A DNA stretch of 64,000 bases from Acidobacteriota bacterium (GCA_003223645.1 QHVT01000008.1:248001-312000), one strand, 5' to 3'; shown: positions 8,379-16,300, counted from the first letter of the stretch. Notes: generated by a model not told the origin, from the letters alone. Program-made: numbers and translations.

Positions 8379-10499
8379 TCACGCCGGTAACTCGATTTCG
8401 AAGCGCGTTCCGCGCGGGTGGTTGTCGTGCACGTGGATCTGGCCGTCGTGGTCGCGCACGATGCGATGGACGATTGCGAGGCCGAGGCCGGTGCCGCGGG
8501 CTTTGGTGGAAAAGTATGGGAGGAACAACTTTTCTTTGTCGCTGTCGGGGACGCCGCGGCCGGGATCGGCGACTTCGATGACGACGCGGTGCGGCGCGCG
8601 GCGCGCGGAGACGCGGATCTCGCCGGACTCCGTCGCCTCGACCGCGTTCTTCAACAGATTGCCGACCGCGCGGCGGATTTGCTCGGGATCCATGAGCAGC
8701 TCGATGTCGGTCGCGACGTCGACACCGATCGTGACGTTCGGCTTCAGGTCACGATAGAGACTCGCGGCCTGCTGGAGAATCTCGGCGAGTTGCGCGTGGC
8801 GCAAATGGACGGCGGGCATGCGCGCGAATCGCGAGAACTCATCGACCATGCGCTTGAGCTGACTGACTTCGGAGACGATCGTCTGGCAGCCTTCGAGAAT
8901 CGCCGGCTCGCCCTCACCGAATTTTTTTGCGATGCGCTCGGCCGAGAGTTGAATCGGCGTCAGCGGATTCTTGATCTCGTGCGCGATGCGGCGCGCGGCT
9001 TCATTCCACGCCGCGAGCTTCTGCGCCTGTACGAGCTGCGTGGAGTCTTCCATCGCGAGGACCCAACCTGCGCCGCTGCCGAGGCGGGCGGCGGAGAGCT
9101 CGAGATAGCGGAGCTCGCCGCCGACGATGAGCGCGACTTCGCGTGAGCGCGCGCGGCGGCTGGTGAGCTCATTGAGTGCGAGCGCGACCGGCTCGAGATC
9201 GCCGCGCAAAATCTCGCGCAGTGTGTGGCGACCGCTGCCCTCAGCGGTCGCGGTGCCGCTGAGGGCAGCGGCACCCACAAACGGATCGAGGTGCAGCATC
9301 TGCAGCGCGGCGCGATTGATCGACAGCAGATGCAGGTCGTCGCTGAAGGCGATGATGCCGGTGCCGACGCTCTCCAGCACCGTGGCCATGAAGCGATTCG
9401 TCTCCGTCAGCTGCCGCCGTTGTTGCGCGAGCTGTCCGGACATGTCGTTGAACGAGTCGATCAAACGTCCGACTTCATCCGTCGCCTCCAGCTCGACGCG
9501 ATGTCCCACCTCTCCTTCCGCGAGCCGCGCCGTCGCCTCGGCCAGCGCCTTGATCGGAATCGTGATCCGCCGCGACGCATAGATCGACGTCCACAACGTC
9601 CCGAACAAAATCGCGAGCGTCACCGCGAGGAAGAGCATCGTCTGCGACGCCTTCAATCGCTGGCGCGCGGACGAGAGCTGCTGGAAGTTCTGGTGCGCGA
9701 TGATCGACTCGTCGATCATCCGCGACATCGTCGACGGAATGAACACGCCGGCGATCGCGACCTGGTCGCCGAACGGTATGCCGGTGCGAATCCACTTGCC
9801 GCTCAGCACGATGTCGATCTTCACCGCGCGTCCCTTGCGCGCGACTTCTTCGAAGAAGCGCGACGACGGATCGGCGACTTCGTGGATCGGCGCGCGCGGA
9901 TCCGCCTGCGCCTTGATCAGGATTCCGCCGCGATAGACGGAGACGAGATCGACGTTGTGAAACTGCCGCACGTGCGCGAGCACGGGATCGATCTTCGCGG
10001 CGTCGCGCGCATCCGTGCTCGATGCGATCTCGCGCGCCGCGCCCGCGGCCGTGTCGGCGGCCTGGTCCTGCGCCATCTGCGCGATCCGTTCGCTGTTGCG
10101 AAGAATGACCGCGACCGGAGTCGTGAACCAGCGATCGATCGAGACGCGCAGCAAATCCGTCGCGACGAGAAAGAGAATGACGACGGGGAAGAGCGACGTC
10201 GCGATGTACGTGAGCACGAGCTTCGTGCGAAAGCGCGAGCCGATGAGTCCGCGCTGCCGCTCCAGCACCAGCTTCACGATGCCGCGCAGCAGCACGAAGA
10301 GGATGCCGACGATGAGCAGCAGGTTGATGTTCGCGAGCACGAACAACAACAGCTGATTGTTCAGCGCCTCGGGGCTCAGCTCTTTCGCCTGCTCGATGAG
10401 GTAGTAGACGAGGCTCGTGACCGCGAGGATCACGAGAGGCACGCTGATGATGAAGCGCGGATCCTTGCGATAGCGGAGAACGAGCGCGCCGACTCTCAT
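8379..10499 (-). CDS. ntrY: NtrY-like membrane sensor histidine kinase
   Basis: A 706-residue kinase. N-terminal membrane helices lie at about 18-35, 50-70 and 93-115, followed by an extracytoplasmic region, a further helix near 290, HAMP (RRITIPIKALAEA), a PAS domain at about 375-480, HisKA with the phospho-His in RRIAHEIKNPLTPIQLSAERI, and HATPase with NLLKNAVEAT, DPGRGVP and GTGLGLAIV. Residues about 407-425 (VGAAALSGTATAEGSGR) are not kinase sequence: they are the translation of a 56-bp palindromic repeat inserted in frame into the PAS loop. The start overlaps the DUF4390 gene by ATGA. It is paired with ntrX downstream. Confidence 0.92.
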   Translation of the reverse strand: MRVGALVLRYRKDPRFIISVPLVILAVTSLVYYLIEQAKELSPEALNNQLLLFVLANINLLLIVGILFVLLRGIVKLVLERQRGLIGSRFRTKLVLTYIATSLFPVVILFLVATDLLRVSIDRWFTTPVAVILRNSERIAQMAQDQAADTAAGAAREIASSTDARDAAKIDPVLAHVRQFHNVDLVSVYRGGILIKAQADPRAPIHEVADPSSRFFEEVARKGRAVKIDIVLSGKWIRTGIPFGDQVAIAGVFIPSTMSRMIDESIIAHQNFQQLSSARQRLKASQTMLFLAVTLAILFGTLWTSIYASRRITIPIKALAEATARLAEGEVGHRVELEATDEVGRLIDSFNDMSGQLAQQRRQLTETNRFMATVLESVGTGIIAFSDDLHLLSINRAALQMLHLDPFVGAAALSGTATAEGSGRHTLREILRGDLEPVALALNELTSRRARSREVALIVGGELRYLELSAARLGSGAGWVLAMEDSTQLVQAQKLAAWNEAARRIAHEIKNPLTPIQLSAERIAKKFGEGEPAILEGCQTIVSEVSQLKRMVDEFSRFARMPAVHLRHAQLAEILQQAASLYRDLKPNVTIGVDVATDIELLMDPEQIRRAVGNLLKNAVEATESGEIRVSARRAPHRVVIEVADPGRGVPDSDKEKLFLPYFSTKARGTGLGLAIVHRIVRDHDGQIHVHDNHPRGTRFEIELPA
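9224..9279. repeat. 56-bp double-hairpin palindrome inserted in frame in ntrY
   Basis: Two nested hairpins (gcgaccgctg-ccct-cagcggtcgc and ggtgccgctg-aggg-cagcggcacc) together form a longer palindrome. It is identical over 56 bp to 38194-38249 and about 93% identical to 54892-54947. In all three genes the element is read in the same frame and encodes VGAAALSGTATAEGSGR. Confidence 0.93.
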
Positions 10500-11056
10500 G
10501 GCTCGCTCGATTGCACCCGCACGTCACGCCAGTGCGTCGAGATCTCCCACGGGATCACGTACATCACCCAGCCGCGCATCAGGTCCGCCTTCACCCGCAC
10601 GCGCAGCTTGTACGGCTTGCGTTTGCCGATCTCGAACAGCGCCGGCTCGTCGATCGCGGTCATCCGCTTCACCAGCGGACCGAGCTCGCTGAACGTTTCG
10701 GAGCGGACGAGCTTCCGGTCGCGGCGATAGTTGAGGAGGTACTCGCGCGTGACGGAGTTGAACGTGCAGATCACTTCGACGTGTGAGCGCGCGACGTCTT
10801 CGTTGAACCAGTACGGGCGCGAGCGATAGATCTCGATGTTGTAGGTGAAGCTGGTCGGCAATCCGCTCTGCAGCGCCTCGACCATCTCGGGATTCTTGAA
10901 CGCGCCGTCGAGCGTGAAGCGTACCGCGACTTTGCCCTGCGACGCGACGGCAGTGAGGTTCTCGATCGCCGGACGCGGCGGCGCGGCCGAGGCGCTAAGA
11001 GCGAGAAGAAGAGAGACGATAGTCGCAGAAATGCGCACGTGTGGCTTTTTTACCAC
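10496..11056 (-). CDS. DUF4390 secreted/membrane-anchored protein
   Basis: A 186-residue protein with an N-terminal signal-like helix (ATIVSLLLALSASAAPP) and the DUF4390 fold: strands such as GKVAVRFTLDGAF, SFTYNIEIYRSRPYW and a terminal VMYVIPWEISTHW. DUF4390 genes are frequently found directly upstream of NtrY-type kinases, and here the stop overlaps the ntrY start (ATGA), so it is probably an accessory envelope protein of that signalling system. The GTG at 11056 is used; a second in-frame GTG a few codons later is possible. The molecular role is unknown. Confidence 0.8.
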   Translation of the reverse strand: MVKKPHVRISATIVSLLLALSASAAPPRPAIENLTAVASQGKVAVRFTLDGAFKNPEMVEALQSGLPTSFTYNIEIYRSRPYWFNEDVARSHVEVICTFNSVTREYLLNYRRDRKLVRSETFSELGPLVKRMTAIDEPALFEIGKRKPYKLRVRVKADLMRGWVMYVIPWEISTHWRDVRVQSSEP

Positions 11057-11060
11057 ATCC

Positions 11061-11133
11061 TGTGGAGCGGCGGCCGCCCTCGGCCGCCGATTTCTCGCGA
11101 GAGGCCGGCGGCCGAGGGCGGCCGCCGCTCCAC
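11061..11133. repeat. GTGGAGCGGCGGCC double-hairpin palindrome (g family)
   Basis: The outer arms gtggagcggcggcc and ggccgccgctccac enclose two inner hairpins and a central tctcgcgaga palindrome. It begins just upstream of the DUF4390 start and ends on the first base of the lpxC stop codon. Related copies lie at 14471-14539, 49842-49914 and 57060-57128. Confidence 0.92.
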
Positions 11134-12020
11134 TAGCTCGCCGAGATCCGGTGGGCTGAAGCCCACTGCTCCACGGGAAGCGGTTCCGGCGCAGCCGCGG
11201 CCTTCAGAATCTTCGCCACGAACTGCGAGTGCAGTGCGTGGCCGGCTCGGTACGCGGTGATCTCGCCGGTGATCGGGCGTCCGATCAGTGCGAGGTCGCC
11301 GATGAGGTCGAGCACTTTGTGGCGCACGAATTCGTCGCGGAAGCGGAGCGGTCCGTTCATCACGCCTTGGTCGTCCAGCACGATCGCGTTCTCGACCGAG
11401 CCGCCGCGCGCGAGTCCCGCGGCGCGCATCTTCTCGACGTCGCGCGCGAATCCGAACGTGCGCGCCGGAGCGATCTTGCGCAGGAAGTTGTCGCTGCCGA
11501 AATCGAAGTGCAGCGACTGCCGTCCGATCACCGGATGATCGAAGTCGATACGGTATTTGATGATGAGGCGATTGGCCGGAACGATGCGGATGCTCTTGTC
11601 GCCGTCGACGACTTCGACCGGCTCGCGCAGACGCAGCACCGGGATGTCCGCGCCGAGCTCGCGCACGCCGGCGGCGTCGATGAGATGCATGAACGGAAGC
11701 GCGCTGCCGTCGATGATCGGAACTTCCGGACCATCGATGTGAATGTCGACGTCGGTGATGCCCCACGCCATGATCGCGGCGAGGAGATGCTCGACCGTGC
11801 CGACCTGCACGTCGTCCTTGCCGACGGTGGTCGCGTAATCGAGCGCCGTCGTCGACGCCTGCAACGCCGGGATGCGCAATCCGTCGAGGTCCGCACGCAC
11901 GAACGTGATGCCGCTGCCCGCGGGCGCGGGATGCAGTTCGACGGTGGTGTAGATGCCGGAGTGGAGACCGATGCCGGTGATGCTGACGTCGGTGTTGATG
12001 GTCTTTCGCTGCAAGTACAT
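11133..12020 (-). CDS. lpxC: UDP-3-O-acyl-N-acetylglucosamine deacetylase LpxC
   Basis: The committed, zinc-dependent step of lipid A synthesis. At 295 residues it has the normal length. It opens with the conserved QRKTINTDVSITGIGLHSG, has the zinc His in VGTVEHLLAA, the substrate loop HIDGPEVPIIDGSALPF, and the second metal/catalytic block VRHKVLDLIGDLALIG plus GHALHSQF near the end. It shows that the organism makes LPS. It is transcribed in the same direction as smpB (upstream) and DUF4390-ntrYX (downstream). A one-armed run of 7-bp repeats lies before its start. Confidence 0.96.
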   Translation of the reverse strand: MYLQRKTINTDVSITGIGLHSGIYTTVELHPAPAGSGITFVRADLDGLRIPALQASTTALDYATTVGKDDVQVGTVEHLLAAIMAWGITDVDIHIDGPEVPIIDGSALPFMHLIDAAGVRELGADIPVLRLREPVEVVDGDKSIRIVPANRLIIKYRIDFDHPVIGRQSLHFDFGSDNFLRKIAPARTFGFARDVEKMRAAGLARGGSVENAIVLDDQGVMNGPLRFRDEFVRHKVLDLIGDLALIGRPITGEITAYRAGHALHSQFVAKILKAAAAPEPLPVEQWASAHRISAS

Positions 12021-12055
12021 TCGCGCGGAGTGGGAGCGAGGAGTGAGCCAGGGGC

Positions 12056-12091
12056 GTGCTGGGTGCTGGGTGCAGGGTGCTGGGTGTTTAG
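12056..12091. repeat. Tandem GTGCTGG heptamer run
   Basis: Four to five copies of a gtgctgg/gtgcagg heptamer lie between smpB and lpxC. Only one arm is present here. The unit resembles the GTGCTGAG repeats at 16301-16379. Confidence 0.8.
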
Positions 12092-12180
12092 AATCAGAGG
12101 GTTAGCGAGATTCGAGCCGGACCACCTTTCGAAGCATTGTGTCGCCTCTGAAGGTCACGGCTGTGGTTGCGCAGCCACAC

Positions 12181-12648
12181 TCACCGCTCTTTCATCGCCT
12201 GCGAGGCTTCGCGATCGAGCTCGCGCTTTCGCTCCGTCTCGCGCTTGTCGTACTGCTTTTTCCCGCGCACGACTGCGATCTCCGCTTTCACTTTGCTTCC
12301 TTTGAAATACAAACGCAGCGGAACGATCGTCAGTCCTTTCTCCGTCACTTCGACGTGCAGCTTCTCGAGCTCGCGGCGATGCAAGAGCAGTTTGCGCGTG
12401 CGCTCGGGCTCGTGGTTCTGCAGATTGCCGTGCGTGTACGGCGAAATATGCAGGCCGAAGAGAAAGGCCTCGCCGTCCTTGAACGTGACGTAGCTGTCTT
12501 TCAGATTCGCGCGCCCCGCGCGCAACGACTTCACTTCCGTCCCCATCAACGCGAGCCCGGCCTCGAACTTCTGCAGCACGAAGTAGTCGTGGAAGGCTTT
12601 CTTGTTGGAGGCGATCAGCTTCTCGCCGGAGTCGGACTTCGCGGCCAT
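12181..12648 (-). CDS. smpB: SsrA-binding protein SmpB
   Basis: The tmRNA-binding protein of trans-translation, 155 residues, the usual length. Conserved blocks: NKKAFHDYFVLQKFEAGLALMGTEVKSLR, SYVTFKDGEAFLFGLHISPY, and the basic tail KGKKQYDKRETERKRELDREASQA-like end that becomes ordered in the ribosomal A site. No Shine-Dalgarno is present; the 10 bases before ATG are pyrimidine-only on the coding strand, preceded by a TACAAT -10 box (see promoter at 12659). Confidence 0.96.
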   Translation of the reverse strand: MAAKSDSGEKLIASNKKAFHDYFVLQKFEAGLALMGTEVKSLRAGRANLKDSYVTFKDGEAFLFGLHISPYTHGNLQNHEPERTRKLLLHRRELEKLHVEVTEKGLTIVPLRLYFKGSKVKAEIAVVRGKKQYDKRETERKRELDREASQAMKER

Positions 12649-12658
12649 GGGGAGGGGG

Positions 12659-12664
12659 ATTGTA
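12659..12664 (-). promoter_or_regulatory. -10-like TACAAT close to smpB start
   Basis: TACAAT on the minus strand lies 10 nt before the smpB ATG with no ribosome-binding site in between, consistent with a very short leader. No convincing -35 is seen. Confidence 0.45.
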
Positions 12665-12668
12665 TTCG

Positions 12669-12748
12669 GTTGCGCGGTTGCGCGGTCGCGCGGTTACGGC
12701 GGAGCGAAGTTGCTGCGCAACCGCGAAACTGCGCGACCGAGCAACCGC
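12669..12748. repeat. Mirrored GGTTGCGC tandem-repeat hairpin
   Basis: The left arm has ggttgcgc ggttgcgc ggtcgcgc ggtta. The right arm carries the reverse complement (gcgcaaccgcg, gcgcgaccg, gcaaccgc). It occupies the divergent smpB/GAPDH intergenic space, so it may also influence the two promoters placed on either side of it. Confidence 0.8.
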
Positions 12749-12749
12749 A

Positions 12750-12755
12750 TATAAT
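12750..12755 (+). promoter_or_regulatory. -10-like TATAAT close to GAPDH start
   Basis: A perfect TATAAT lies 11 nt before the ATG at 12767, with no Shine-Dalgarno between. Transcription would start about 4-5 nt before the start codon. A matching -35 is not evident. Confidence 0.5.
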
Positions 12756-12766
12756 CCGCGCCCGAT

Positions 12767-13825
12767 ATGACGACGAAAAACATCGTGCACGTTGTCGGCA
12801 CGGGCACCATCGGCGAGCCGCTCATCGGTTTTTTCTCCGACTTCAAAGACAAGTGGGGCATCGACGAGGTCACGTTCCACAAACGGACTCCGGCGCCGAA
12901 CGACCGTCCGATGGTGAATCATCTGATTCAGCGCGGCGCGAAGTTGGTCGCCGACGATGAATCACGCGACGAATTCGCGCGGCTCGGACATCGCGTCGCG
13001 TTCACGACCGAGGAGGCGCTGGAGCGCGCGACGGTCGTCGTCGATTGCACGCCCGCGGGACTCGACAACAAGGCGAAGTATTACGAGCGGATCAAAGGAC
13101 CGAAGGGATTCCTCGCGCAGGGATCGGAGTTCGGCTTCGGCAAGCCGTACGCGCGCGGCATCAATGAAGAAGTGCAGAGCGTGGACGATCGCTTCGTGCA
13201 GATCGTCTCGTGCAACACGCACAACATCTCCGTCCTCATCAAGACCCTCGGCACGAGCGACGGCAAGATGAGCCTCGCCGCCGGCCGCTTCGTCTGCATG
13301 CGTCGCGCGAACGACGTGAGCGATACGAAGTCGTACATCGCCGCGCCGGAAGCGGGCAAGCACGACGATCCCGACTTCGGCACGCACCACGCGCGCGACG
13401 CGTACCACGTCTTCCAAACGCTCGGCGAGAAACTGGACCTCTTCTCCTCGGCGATCAAACTGCCGACGCAGTACATGCACACGCTCTGGTTCGATCTCGA
13501 CCTGAAGCACGACACGACGCTCGAGGAAGTGAAGGCCGCGCTGCGCAACAACCCGCGCGTCGCCTGCACGAACAAGCGCGCGGTCAACCAGATCTTCTCC
13601 TTCGGCCGCGACCACGGCTACTTCGGCCGCATCCTCTCGCAGACCGTCGTGCCGGTGTCGACACTGGCCGTGCCGAGCGCGCGCAAGATCGTCGGCTTCT
13701 GCTACACGCCGCAGGACGGCAACTCGCTGCTCTCCTCGATCGCCGCGACGCTGCGGTATCTGGACGCGACGAAGCTCGAAGAGCGGCTGGATGCGCTGCG
13801 GCCGTACATCTTCAGAGAGATCTAG
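12767..13825 (+). CDS. Archaeal-type (type II) glyceraldehyde-3-phosphate dehydrogenase
   Basis: A 352-residue NAD(P)-dependent enzyme resembling archaeal GAPDH rather than the ordinary bacterial GapA. It has an N-terminal Rossmann turn VGTGTIGEPL, the catalytic cysteine in IVSCNTH near residue 148, RRANDVSD where archaeal enzymes have RRAADP, a HHARDA segment matching HHGPDV, LPTQYMHTLWFDLDL matching the PTTLMHMHTLMVEVD-type strand, and FGRDHGYFGRI. It would interconvert glyceraldehyde-3-phosphate and 1,3-bisphosphoglycerate; coenzyme preference cannot be told. The stop TAG is the first unit of a TAGGAC repeat hairpin. Confidence 0.75.
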   Translation: MTTKNIVHVVGTGTIGEPLIGFFSDFKDKWGIDEVTFHKRTPAPNDRPMVNHLIQRGAKLVADDESRDEFARLGHRVAFTTEEALERATVVVDCTPAGLDNKAKYYERIKGPKGFLAQGSEFGFGKPYARGINEEVQSVDDRFVQIVSCNTHNISVLIKTLGTSDGKMSLAAGRFVCMRRANDVSDTKSYIAAPEAGKHDDPDFGTHHARDAYHVFQTLGEKLDLFSSAIKLPTQYMHTLWFDLDLKHDTTLEEVKAALRNNPRVACTNKRAVNQIFSFGRDHGYFGRILSQTVVPVSTLAVPSARKIVGFCYTPQDGNSLLSSIAATLRYLDATKLEERLDALRPYIFREI

Positions 13826-13899
13826 GACGAATAGGACAGATAGGACAAATAGGACGTCCTAGAATGTCCTATTCGTCCTATCAGTCCTATTCGTCCTAC
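13823..13899. repeat. Mirrored TAGGAC 9-bp tandem-repeat hairpin, copy 1
   Basis: Four 9-bp units (taggacgaa, taggacaga, taggacaaa, taggacg) are mirrored by four inverted units (tgtcctatt, cgtcctatc and so on). The GAPDH stop codon TAG is itself the start of the first unit. Copies 2 and 3 are at 20731 and 25998. Confidence 0.93.
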
Positions 13900-13930
13900 C
13901 ATCATCTACGCCGCCGCGGCGATTTTCGCG

Positions 13931-14257
13931 GTGGCGCTGGTGCGGCATTTCTACGGCCTCGGCGCGCCGTACTTTGCGATCCCGGAGACGATCCAGGACC
14001 ACGTCTCCGTCGAGCGCCCGATCAGCCGCGACACGATCGTGATGGCGCGCCGCGCGGCGCGACTGATTCCGCGCGGCGCGACGGTCACGGTCAACGGCGA
14101 TTGGACGCTCGCCAACATCGCGACCGGCCTCATGCCGAAGCACGCGATCGTCGACAAGAACGGACAGTACGTGATCACCGTTCGCGGCTCGCTCAATGAT
14201 CCCGCGTACGCGGTGCTGCACGAATTCGACGAAGGGAAGATCTACGTGCGGCGATGA
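13931..14257 (+). CDS. Small membrane-anchored protein of unknown function
   Basis: A 108-residue protein without a recognised family. From GTG 13931 it reads ALVRHFYGLGAPYF, but the frame is open upstream through IIYAAAAIFAVALV, which would be a transmembrane anchor, and then into the TAGGAC repeat. No ATG/GTG/TTG is available before that helix except ATT/ATC codons, so the original start may have been replaced by the repeat. The body (GATVTVNGDWTLANIATGLMPKHAIVDK, YVITVRGSLNDPAYAVLHEFDEGKIYV) is predicted soluble. The stop overlaps the next ATG (ATGA), so it is coupled to the membrane protein downstream. Confidence 0.6.
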   Translation: MALVRHFYGLGAPYFAIPETIQDHVSVERPISRDTIVMARRAARLIPRGATVTVNGDWTLANIATGLMPKHAIVDKNGQYVITVRGSLNDPAYAVLHEFDEGKIYVRR

Positions 14258-15540
14258 CCCACGTGCTCTTCGTCGCCGCGTTGTTGTCGCTGCCGCTGTT
14301 CGGCCTCTGGACGTGGCGTCTCGAAGCCGTGCGTCGCGCCGACCTCGCCGCGCGCGTCGCGGTGGCGGGGGCGGCCGGGGCGGTCACGGTGGCGGTGGTG
14401 ATGAGCGTGTTGTCGCTCGTGCATGTGCGGTGGACGCGCATCACGCTGCTCGTCATTTTCGGCGCGGTCCTGTGGAGCGGCGCCCGCTTCGGGCGCCGGA
14501 CTCTCGCGATTCGGCGGCCGAAGCGGCCGCCGCTCCACTGGATGACGATCGCTTTTGTTGCATTGACCTGCTACGGCATCCTCACCGCGCGCGAGAGCGC
14601 GGGCGACTTGCATTTCTTCTGGGGACCGAAGGCGATTCACTTCGCCGAGGCGCGCGGGATCGACGTCGCGTTTCTCGCGAACCACGCGCATCCGAATCCC
14701 GACTATCCGCCGCTCGTGCCGCTCGTCTACGCATTCGCGACGCTCGTCGCCGGCGGCTTCTCGTGGTGGGGCGCGCTCCTCGGCAGCGCGTTGTGCATGA
14801 TCGCCTGCATCGCCATCGTCCGCGGCTTCACCGGCGACGACTTCGGCGCGCTGCTTCTCGCCGCGATTTACGCGTGGACGTTCGCCGTCGGCTACGTTCC
14901 CGGCGGTGCGGACGCTCCGCTGCTCCTCTTCGAAACGCTCGCCCTCATCGCGCTCACGCGCAACGCCGACGCCCTCGCGGCGATCGGACTCGCCGGCGCC
15001 GTGTTCACGAAAGTCGAAGGCGCGACGTTCGTCATCGCCGTCGTCCTCGCGATCGTTCTCGTGCGTCGCGACTTCAAGCGCTCTTTCAGAGTCGCCGCGC
15101 CGGCGTTCGTCCTCTTCGCGGCGTGGCTCGCGTTTCTGCTCGTCAACCATCTGATTTTCGGCTACGGCGAAGCGCCCGCACCGATCCACTTCGACGTCAT
15201 CGCAAAGACGCTCACGCTCGTTGCGCAGTCCGCGCAATATCGGATCGCCGCGCTGCCGTGGATCGTGCCGATCGTGCTGCTCGTCTGGCGCCGCGATCCG
15301 CTGCCGCTGGTCGTCGCGGTGCTCACATTTGGCGTCGCGATCTTCTTCTACATCCACAACCAAAACCCCGACTGGTGGATCTCCGCGTCCGCGCTGCGGG
15401 TGCTCCTGACTCCGCTGACCGCGCTCTTGATCGCTGTGCTACAGTCCCGCGCCGATGGCGTGGTTCCGGAAGGAAAAGAAGCCGAAGGAAGCGGTCGAGA
15501 AATCGGTCGCGATGCCCGAGGGGCTGTGGGTCAAGTGTGA
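14254..15540 (+). CDS. Polytopic membrane protein, GT-C glycosyltransferase-like
   Basis: A 428-residue protein with about ten membrane helices. A lumenal loop near residue 110 (DLHFFWGPKAIHFAEARG) and LANHAHPNPDYPPLVPL resemble the acidic first loop of GT-C/PMT-type transferases that use polyprenyl-phosphate sugars; the assignment is tentative. Residues about 73-95 (SGARFGRRTLAIRR...) are the in-frame translation of a palindromic repeat at 14471-14539. The last 28 residues overlap accD in another frame, which is unusual, and these C-terminal residues look non-membranous. Confidence 0.65.
   Translation: MTHVLFVAALLSLPLFGLWTWRLEAVRRADLAARVAVAGAAGAVTVAVVMSVLSLVHVRWTRITLLVIFGAVLWSGARFGRRTLAIRRPKRPPLHWMTIAFVALTCYGILTARESAGDLHFFWGPKAIHFAEARGIDVAFLANHAHPNPDYPPLVPLVYAFATLVAGGFSWWGALLGSALCMIACIAIVRGFTGDDFGALLLAAIYAWTFAVGYVPGGADAPLLLFETLALIALTRNADALAAIGLAGAVFTKVEGATFVIAVVLAIVLVRRDFKRSFRVAAPAFVLFAAWLAFLLVNHLIFGYGEAPAPIHFDVIAKTLTLVAQSAQYRIAALPWIVPIVLLVWRRDPLPLVVAVLTFGVAIFFYIHNQNPDWWISASALRVLLTPLTALLIAVLQSRADGVVPEGKEAEGSGREIGRDARGAVGQV
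14471..14539. repeat. g-family double-hairpin palindrome inserted in frame
   Basis: A 69-bp element with outer arms gtggagcgg/ccgctccac. The left inner stem is ggcgcccg-ctt-cgggcgcc, the right is ggcggccg-aag-cggccgcc. It is close to the reverse complement of the copy at 57060-57128. It keeps the membrane-protein frame open, inserting about 23 residues between two helices. Confidence 0.9.
15440..15445 (+). promoter_or_regulatory. -10-like TACAGT close to accD start
   Basis: TACAGT lies 9 nt before the accD ATG inside the end of the preceding gene; no Shine-Dalgarno intervenes. It is weaker than the others in this set. Confidence 0.35.
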
Positions 15541-16300
15541 CGACTGCAAGGAGATCGTCTACCGCAAGGAAGTAGAGGCAAACTTCAACACCTGCCCGAA
15601 GTGCGGGTTCCATTTCCGCCTCACCGCGAAGGAGCGCTTCGAGCTGCTCTTCGACGACAACAAGTACAAGGAGTTCGCCTCCGACATCCGCTCCAGCGAT
15701 CCCCTCGGCTTCCGCGACACGAAGAAGTACGCAGACCGCCTGAAGGTCTACCAGCAGCGCGTCGGCGGCGGCGACGCCGTCCTCTGCGCCGAGGGCAAGC
15801 TCGATGGTATGCCGGTCGTGATCTGCGCGATGGAGTACGCGTTCATGGGCGGCTCGATGGGCTCGGTCGTCGGCGAGAAGATCACGATCGCCGCCGAGCG
15901 CGCGCTCGAAAAGAAAGAGCCGCTGATCATCGTCTCGACGTCCGGCGGCGCGCGGATGCAGGAAGGGATCCTCTCGCTGATGCAGATGGCGAAGATCTCC
16001 GCGGCGCTGGCGCGGCTCGCGGCAGCGGGAATGCCGTACATCTCCGTCCTCTGCGATCCGACGACCGGCGGCGTGACGGCGTCGTACGCGATGCTCGGCG
16101 ATCTCAACATCGCCGAGCCGAAGGCGCTCATCGGCTTCGCCGGTCCGCGCGTGATCGAGCAGACGATCCGCCAGACCTTGCCCGAGGGATTCCAGACGTC
16201 GGAGTTCCTCGTCGAGCACGGCATGGTCGACCTCATCACGCCGCGCGCAGAGATGAAGAGCACCATCGCGCGGTTTCTGCGCATTTTCCGAGGACAGTAG
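15455..16300 (+). CDS. accD: Acetyl-CoA carboxylase carboxyltransferase subunit beta AccD
   Basis: The beta subunit of the carboxyltransferase that makes malonyl-CoA for fatty acids, 281 residues. The zinc ribbon is complete (KCDDC ... CPKCGFHF at about 28-52). The crotonase-fold core has GGSMGSVVGEKI, SGGARMQEGI, DPTTGGVTASYAMLGD and GFAGPRVIEQTI. The start is ATG at 15455 inside the 3' end of the upstream membrane-protein frame. folC follows after a hairpin; accD-folC adjacency is common in bacteria. The alpha subunit is not in the window. Confidence 0.97.
   Translation: MAWFRKEKKPKEAVEKSVAMPEGLWVKCDDCKEIVYRKEVEANFNTCPKCGFHFRLTAKERFELLFDDNKYKEFASDIRSSDPLGFRDTKKYADRLKVYQQRVGGGDAVLCAEGKLDGMPVVICAMEYAFMGGSMGSVVGEKITIAAERALEKKEPLIIVSTSGGARMQEGILSLMQMAKISAALARLAAAGMPYISVLCDPTTGGVTASYAMLGDLNIAEPKALIGFAGPRVIEQTIRQTLPEGFQTSEFLVEHGMVDLITPRAEMKSTIARFLRIFRGQ

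Noticed and set aside
9225-10730. 501-codon open frame opposite ntrY
   Set aside because: An antisense shadow of a conserved kinase with Arg/Asp-rich composition.
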